A DNA stretch of 64,000 nucleotides from Haemonchus contortus. Its lineage: Eukaryota; Nematoda; Chromadorea; Rhabditida; Trichostrongylidae. The notes beneath the pieces are model-generated. The model searched no databases and was not told the origin of the DNA. It saw nothing but the letters and a program-made list of their open reading frames with translations. Position numbers and translations under genes: made by a program. This document shows, piece by piece, positions 56,701 through 64,000 of the stretch; the first letter of the stretch is position 1, and each line of letters opens with the position of its first letter. The stretch covers positions 11,656,252 through 11,720,251 of the forward strand of contig LS997567.1 of NCBI GenBank assembly GCA_000469685.2. Direction: 5' to 3'.

Positions 56701-59700
56701 CAAATACTTCTTCATCTCTAATCCCTTCTTCAGCTCCGATTCCTCCTTCATCTCCAATTGCTACTTGTCTACAATCTCTTCTTCATCTCTAACTCCTTTT
56801 TGATCTAAAATTAGTTCTTTATCTTCTGTTCCTCCTTCATCTTTAATTACGCCGCTTCTACAATCCCTTCTTCATCTCCTGTTGAATCTTTATTGCAAAA
56901 TCTTCTTTTCTATAGATTCTCTTCTGTTTAAGTGTTCTAATCTCCAATAATTTCTTCATCTCCAAATCCTTCTTCATATCCGCCTAGATCTTCGTCTTCA
57001 ATTCCTTGTCCATCTCCAGTTCCTCCTTCATCTAAAATTGCTTTTTGTCTACGATCCCTTCTTCATCTCCAATTCCTTCTTCATCTCCAATTACTTTTTG
57101 TTTTCAACCCCTTCTTCATCTGTAATTCCTTCTTCATCTCCAATTAGTTCTTCATTACTACTCCTCCTTCATCTTTAGTTACTCCATTTCTACACTACCT
57201 TCTTCATCTCCAGATTTTCCTTGATCTCCAATTCCACCTTAATCTCCAATTCCTCCTTCATCTCCAATTAGTTTTGTCTACAATCCCTTTTTCATCTCTA
57301 AATCCTTCTTCATCTCTAATCCCTTCTTCATCTCCAATTCCTCCTTCATCTCCAACTTACTCTTCATCTCCAATCACTTTTTGTCTACAATCCATTTTCA
57401 TCTCCAATTAGTTTTTGTCTACAATCGCTCCTTCATCTTTAATTACTCCGCTTCTACAATCCGTTCGTGATCTCCTGTTGATTCTTTCTTGCAAAAACTT
57501 CTTTTCTATAAATTCTCTTCTGTTTAAGTGTTCTAACCTCCAATTACTTCTTCATCTCCAATTCCTATTTGTCTACAATCCCTTCTTCATCTCTTAATCC
57601 TTCTTTATCTCTATTCTCTTCTTCAGCTTCGATTCCTCCTTCATCTCCAATTGCTTTTTGTCTACAATCATTTCTTCATCTCAAGATTTTTCTCCATCTC
57701 CAATCCCTTCGCGGTCTCCAATTAGCTTTGTCTACAATCCATTCTTCATCTCCAGTTCCTACTTCATCTCCAATTAATTCTTCATCTCCAATTCCTTTTT
57801 GTCTACAATCCCTTCTTCATCTCCAATTCCTCCTTCATCTCCAATTAGTTTTTGTCTACAATCCCTTCTTCATCTCTAAATCCTTCTTCATCTCCAATTC
57901 TTCCTTCATCTCCAACTTACTCTTCATCTCCAATAACTTTTTGTCTAAAATACCTTCTTCATCTCCAATTCCCACTTCATCTCCAATTCCTTCTTCATCT
58001 CCAATTCCTCCTTCATCTCCAATTGCTTTTTGTCTACAATCCCTTCTTCATCTCAAAATTTTTCTTCATCTCCAATTCCATCTTCATCTCCAATTCCTTC
58101 TTCATCTCCAATTAGTTCTTCATTATTACTCCTCCTTCATCTTTAGTTACTCCGTTTCTACACTCCCTTCTTCACTCCAGATTTTCCTTGATCTCCAATT
58201 CCACCTAATCCTCCAATTCCTCCTTCATCTCCAATTAGTTTTTGTCTACAATCCCTTCTTCATCTCCAATTACTACTTCATCTCCAATTCCTTCTTCATC
58301 TCTAATTCCTTTTTGTCTACGATCCCTTCTTCATCTCAAATTCCTCCTTCATCTCCATTTGCTTTTTGTCTACAATCCTTCTTCGTCCCTTCCCAATCCT
58401 TCTTCATCTCCAATACCTTCTTGATTCTTTCTTGCAAAAACTTCTTTTCTATAAATTCTCTTCTGTTTAAGTGTTCTAACCTCCAATTACTTCTTCATCT
58501 CCAATTCCTATTTGTCTACAATCCCTTCTTCATCTCTTGATCCTTCTTTATCTCTATTCTCTTCTTCAGCTTCGATTCCTCCTTCATCTCCAATTGCTTT
58601 TTGTCTACAATCATTTCTTCATCTCAAGATTTTTCTCCATCTCCAATCCCTTCGCGGTCTCCAATTAGCTTTGTCTACAATCCATTCTTCATCTCCAGTT
58701 CCTACTTCATCTCCAATTAATTCTTCATCTCCAATTCCTTTTTGTCTACAATCCCTTCTTCATCTCCAATTCCTCCTTCATCTCCAATTAGTTTTTGTCT
58801 ACAATCCCTTCTTCATCTCTAAATCCTTCCTCATCTCCAATTCTTCCTTCATCTCCAACTTACTCTTCATCTCCAATAACTTTTTGTCTAAAATACCTTC
58901 TTCATCTCCAATTCCTACTTCCCTTCATCTCCAATTCCTTCTTCATCTCCAATTCCCTTCGTCATCTCTAATTCCTTCTTCATCTCCAATTAGTTTTTGT
59001 ATGCAATCCCTTCTTCATCTCTAATTCCTTCTTCATCTCCAATTAGTTCTTCATTATTAGTCCTCCTTCATCTTTAGTTACTCCGTTTCTACACTCCCTT
59101 CTTCATCTCCAGATTTTCCTTGATCTCCAATTCCACCTTAATCTCCAATTCCTCCTTCATCTCCAATTAGTTTTTGTCTACAATCCCTTCTTCATCTCCA
59201 ATTACTACTTCATCTCCAATTCCTTCTTCATCTCTAATTCCTTTTTGTCTACGATCCCTTCTTCATCTCAAATTCCTCCTTCATCTCCAATTGCTTTTTG
59301 TCTACAATCCCTTCTTCATCTCCAATACCTTCTTCATCTCCAATTCCTTCTTCATCTCCAATTCCTTTTTTGTTTTCAACCCCTTCTTCATCTCTAATTC
59401 CTTCTTCATCTCCGATTAGTTCTTCACTACTACTCCTCCTTCATCTTTAGTTACTCCGTTTCTACACTCCCTTCTTCATCTCCAGATTTTCCTTGATCTT
59501 CCAATTCCACCTTAATCTCCAATTCTCCTTCATCTCCAATTAGTTTTTTTGTCTACAATCCCTTCTTCATCTCCAATTACTACTTCATCTCCAATTCCTT
59601 TTTGTCTACGATTCCTTCTTCATCTCCAATTCCTCCTTCATCTCCAATTGCTTTTTGTCTACCAATCCCTTCGTCATCTCTAATTCCTTCTTCCATCTCC

Positions 59701-62700
59701 AATTCCTTTTTGTTTTCAACCCCTTCTTCATCTCTAATTCCTTCTTCATCTCCCGATTAGTTCTTCACTACTACTCCTCCTTCATCTTTAGTTACTCCCG
59801 TTTCTACACTCCCTTCTTCATCTCCAGATTTTCCTTGATCTCCAATTCCACCTTAATCTCCAATTCCTCTTCATCTCCAATAGTTTTTTGTCTACAATCC
59901 CTTCTTCATCTCCAATTACTCATCTTCATCTCTAATCCTTCTTCATCTCCAATTCCTCCTTCTAATCTTTTTGTCTAATCCTTCTTCATCCTCTCAATTC
60001 CCTTTCATCTCCAATTAGTTTTTGTCTACAATCCTTCTTCATCTCTAATTACTTCTTCATCTTCCAATTTCCTTTTTGTCTGCAATTCTTCTTCATCTAA
60101 TTCTTCTCCAATCTCTCTCCAATTCCTCCTTCATCTCTATTCCTCTTCAGCTTCTATTCTCTCATCTCCAATTCCAATTCTCATCTCAAGATTTTTCTCC
60201 ATCTCCAATCCCTTCGCGGTCTCCAATTAGCTTTGTCTACAATCCATTCTTCATCTCCAGTTCCTACTTCATCTCCAATTAATTCTTCATCTCCAATTCC
60301 TTTTTGTCTACAACCCCTTCTTCATCTCCAATTCCTCCTTCATCTCCAATTAGTTTTTGTCTACAATCCCTTCTTCATCTCTAAATCCTTCTTCATCTCC
60401 AATTGCTTTTTGTCTACTATCCCTTCTTCATCTCCAATTACTTTTTGTAGACAATCCCTTCTTCATCTCTAATTCCTTCTTCATCTCCAATTAGTTCTTC
60501 ATTATTACTCCTCCTTCATCTTTAGTTACTCCGTTTCTACACTCCCTTCTTCATCTCCAGATTTTCCTTGATCTCCAATTCAACCTTAATCTCCAATTCC
60601 TCCTTCATCTCCAATTAGTTTTTGTCTACAATCCCTTCTTCATCTCCAATCCCTTCTTCATCTCCAATTACTACTTCATCTCCAATTCCTTTTTGTCTAC
60701 GATCCCTTCTTCATCTCCAATTCCTCCTTCATCTCCAATTGCTTTTTGTCTACAATCCCTCCTTCATCTCCAATTCCTACTTCATCTCCAATTCCTTCTT
60801 CATCTCCAATTCCTTTTTGTCTACAATCCCTTCGTCATCTCTAATTCCTTCTTCATCTCCAATTAGTTCTTCACTACTACTCCTCCTTCATCTTTAGTTA
60901 CTCCGTTTCTACACTCCCTTCTTCATCTCCAGATTTTCCTTGATCTCCAATTCCACCTTAATCTCCAATTCCTCCTTCATCTCCAATTAGTTTTTGTCTA
61001 CAATTCCTTCTTCATCTTTAATCCCTTCTTCATCTCCAACTCCTTCTTCAGCTCCGATTCCTCCTTCATCTCCAACTTATTCTTGATCTCGAGTTCCTCC
61101 TTCAGCTCCAATTGCTTTTTGTCTACAATCCCTTCTTCATCTCCAATTCCTTCTTCATCTCCAATTCCTTCTTCATCTCCAATTCCTTTTTGTTTTCAAC
61201 CCCTTCTTCATCTCTAATTCCTTCTTCATCTCCGATTAGTTCTTCACTACTACTCCTCCTTCATCTTTAGTTACTCCGTTTCTACACTCCCTTCTTCATC
61301 TCCAGATTTTCCTTGATCTCCAATTCCACCTTAATCTCCAATTCCTCCTTCATCTCCAATTAGTTTTTGTCTACAATCCCTTCTTCATCTCCAATTACTA
61401 CTTCATCTCCAATTCCTTCTTCATCTCCAATTCCTTTTTGTCTACAATCCCTTCGTCATCTCTAATTCCTTCTTCATCTCCAATTAGTTTTTGTATGCAA
61501 TCCCTTCTTCATCTCTAATTCCTTCTTCATCTCCAATTAGTTTATCATTACTATTCCTCCTTCATCTTTAGTTGCTCCATTTCTACACTCCCTTCTTCAT
61601 CTCCAAATTTTTCTTCATCTCCAATTCCACCTTAATCTAAAATTCTTCCTTCATCTCTTATTGCTTTTGTCTACAATCCCTTCTTCATCTCTAACTCCTT
61701 CTTCATCTCCAATTAGTTTTTGTATGCAATCCCTTCTTCATCTCTAATTCCTTCTTCATCTCCAATTAGTTCATCATTACTATTCCTCCTTCATCTTTAG
61801 TTACTCCATTTCTACACTCCCTTCTTCATCTCCAAATCCTTCTTCATCTCCAATTAGTTTTTGTCTACAATCCCTTCTTCATCTCCAATTACTACTTCAT
61901 CTCCAATTCCTTCTTCATCTCCTGTGATTCTTTCTTGCAAAAACTTCTTTTCTATAAATTCTCTTCTGTTTGAATGTTCTAATCTCCAATCCCTCCTTCA
62001 TCTCCAAACCCTTCTTTATATCCAGTTAGTTCTTCCCCTCCAGTTCCATCTTCATCTCCAATTCGTTTTTGTCTACAATCCCTTCTTCATCTTTAATCCC
62101 TTCTTAATCTCCAATTCCTTCTTCAGCTCCAATTCCTCCTTCATCTCTAATTACTCCGCTTCTACAATCCCTTCTTCATCTTTAATCCCTTCTTCATCTC
62201 CAACTCCTTCTTCAGCTCCGATTCCTCCTTCATCTCCAACTTATTCTTGATCTCGAATTCCTCCTTCATCTCCAATTAGTTTTTGTCTACAATCCCTTCT
62301 TCATCTCCAAATACTTCTTCATCTCCAACTTATTCTTCTTCTCAAATTTCTCCTTCATCTCCAATTCCTCCTTCATCTTTCATTCTTTCGTTTCTACAAT
62401 CCCTCCTTCATCTCCAATTACTTTTTGTCTACAATCCCTTCTTCATCTCCAATTCCTTCTTCATCTCCAATTCCTTCTTCATCTCCAATTCCTTTTTGTT
62501 TTCAACCCCTTCTTCATCTCTAATTCCTTCTTCATCTCCGATTAGTTCTTCACTACTACTCCTCCTTCATCTTTAGTTACTCCGTTTCTACACTCCCTTC
62601 TTCATCTCCAAATTTTTCTTCATCTCCAATTCCACCTTAATCTAAAATTCTTCCTTCATCTCTTATTGCTTTTGTCTACAATCCCTTCTTCATCTCTAAC

Positions 62701-64000
62701 TCCTTCTTCATCTCCAATTAGTTTTTGTATGCAATCCCTTCTTCATCTCTAATTCCTTCTTCATCTCCAATTAGTTCATCATTACTATTCCTCCTTCATC
62801 TTTAGTTACTCCATTTCTACACTCCCTTCTTCATCTCCAAATCCTTCTTCATCTCCAATTAGTTTTTGTCTACAATCCCTTCTTCATCTCCAATTACTAC
62901 TTCATCTCCAATTCCTTCTTCATCTCCAGTTGCTTTTTGTCTACAATCCCTCCTTCATCTCCAATTCCTACTTCATCTCCAATTCCTTCTTCATCTCCAA
63001 TTCCTTTTTGTCTACAATTCCTTCGTCATCTCTAATTCCTTCTTCATCTCCAATTGCTTTTTGTCTACAATCCCTTCTTCATCTCAAAATTTTTCTTCAT
63101 CTCCAATTCCATCTTCATCTCCAATTCCTTCTTCATCTCCAATTACTTTTTGTATACAATCCCTTCTTCATCTCTAATTCCTTCTTCATCTCCAATTAGT
63201 TCTTCATTACTATTCCTCCTTCATCTTTAGTTGCTCCATTTCTACACTCCCTTCTTCATCTCTAAATTTTTCTTCATCTCCAATTCCACCTTAATCTAAA
63301 ATTCTTCCTTCATCTCTTATTGCTTTTGTCTACAATCCCTCCTTCATCTCCAATTTCTCCTTCTTCTCCAATTGCTATTTGTCTACAATCTCTTCTTCAG
63401 CTCTAATTCCTTTTTGATCTAAAATTAGTTCCTTATCTTCTGCTCCTCCTTCATCTTTAATTACTCCGCTTCTACAATCCCTTCTTCATCTCCTTTTGAA
63501 TCTTTCTTGCAAAATCTTCTTTTCTATAAAATCGCTTTTGTTTAAGTGTTCTAATCTCCAATCCCTTCTTCATCTCCAAATAATTCTTCATATCCACTTA
63601 GATCTTCGTCTTCAATTCCTTCTCCATCTCCAATTCCTCCTTCATCTCAATTGCTTTTTGTCTACAATCCCTTCTTCATCTCTAGATCCTTCTTCATCTC
63701 CAAATCCTTCTTCATCTCCAATTAGTTTTTGTCTACAATCCCTTCTTCATCTCCAATTACTTCTTCATCTCCAATTCCTTCTTCATCTCCAATCCCTTCT
63801 TCATCTCCAATTCCTACTTCATCTCCAATTCCTTCTTCATCTCCAATTCCTTTTTGTCTACAATCCCTTCTTCATCTAAAATTCCTCCTTCATCTCCAAT
63901 TGCTTTTTGTCCACAATCCCTTCTTCATCTCAAAATTTTTCTTCATCTCCAATTCCACCTTAATCTCAAATTCCTCCTTCATCTCCAATTGGTTTTTGTC
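53755..64000. repeat. Polypyrimidine minisatellite with higher-order structure, continues past window
   Basis: Built from 15-18 bp units CTTCATCTCCAATTC with frequent TTTTTGTCTACAATCCC units. Seven dispersed cassettes containing CTTTCTTGCAAAAACTTC and CTGTTTAAGTGTTCTAA lie near 54176, 56036, 56881, 57480, 58423, 61925 and 63495. A segment of ~940 bp starting at 57480 is repeated from 58423. The plus strand is strongly C+T biased. Long Ser/Pro/Phe/Leu frames arise in all three plus frames because units lack stops; I do not call any as a gene. Confidence 0.95.

Noticed and set aside
53686..63879. Many overlapping plus-strand Ser/Pro/Phe/Leu frames up to 323 codons
   Set aside because: They follow the 15-18 bp tandem unit in all three frames and end at the recurring cassette. 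A gene would favour one frame.
53755..64000. CRISPR-like array (short repeats with unique-looking inserts)
   Set aside because: Units are directly tandem, inserts are other repeat units, spacing is irregular and the genome is eukaryotic.

Overview
This window is eukaryotic and most likely comes from a strongylid nematode, probably hookworm-like. Three things point that way. There is a seven-exon gene on the minus strand with 56-283 bp introns and nematode-type TTTCAG acceptors, encoding a three-finger odd-skipped protein. There are two RTE retrotransposon lineages whose reverse transcriptases resemble those abundant in hookworm genomes. Tc1, mariner, Tc4/Tc5-like, piggyBac-like, Helitron and Penelope-like remnants are also present. 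The species assignment is inference; nothing here fixes it. No bacterial-type operon, rRNA or intact tRNA gene was seen.

Layout. 1-1.19 kb is a head-to-head CA/TG imperfect microsatellite. 1.9-6.2 kb holds a 5' RTE fragment and a palindromic Tc1-like element interrupted by a Tc4/Tc5-like foldback element. 6.3-18.2 kb is Helitron territory. It starts with a decayed autonomous Helitron carrying Rep (HUH) and Pif1-type helicase remnants. Two non-autonomous Helitrons follow in inverted orientation, one carrying a mariner, with a 5'-truncated RTE insertion between them. One of these Helitrons contains about 1.25 kb of CA repeat. 18.8-21.8 kb is a three-level nest: a TTAA-type element holds a TA-type MITE, which holds a Tc4/Tc5-like element. 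22.5-27.8 kb carries pseudogenes of two RTE families. 27.9-29.2 kb is a TTAA-type MITE with a second copy of its own family inserted in it. 30.2-33.1 kb has another Tc4/Tc5-like element and another Helitron.

33.1-50.7 kb is comparatively poor in transposons and contains the only convincing host gene, the odd-skipped homolog at 37.8-39.2 kb. A few unassigned exon-like frames lie around it. 50.7-51.8 kb is a Penelope-like fragment with a GIY-YIG endonuclease domain between inverted arms. 53.2-53.7 kb is a third TTAA MITE. From 53.75 kb to the window end the sequence is a polypyrimidine minisatellite of more than 10 kb with higher-order structure.

The most informative signals are empty sites and target duplications inside the nests. 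These fix element ends to the base and give a relative chronology. The least expected signals are a Helitron family that carries its own microsatellite plus minisatellite, and a foldback family whose arms hold Pol III-like boxes and whose core holds a THAP-like domain remnant. All coding calls for mobile elements are remnants with stops or frameshifts; none looks autonomous.
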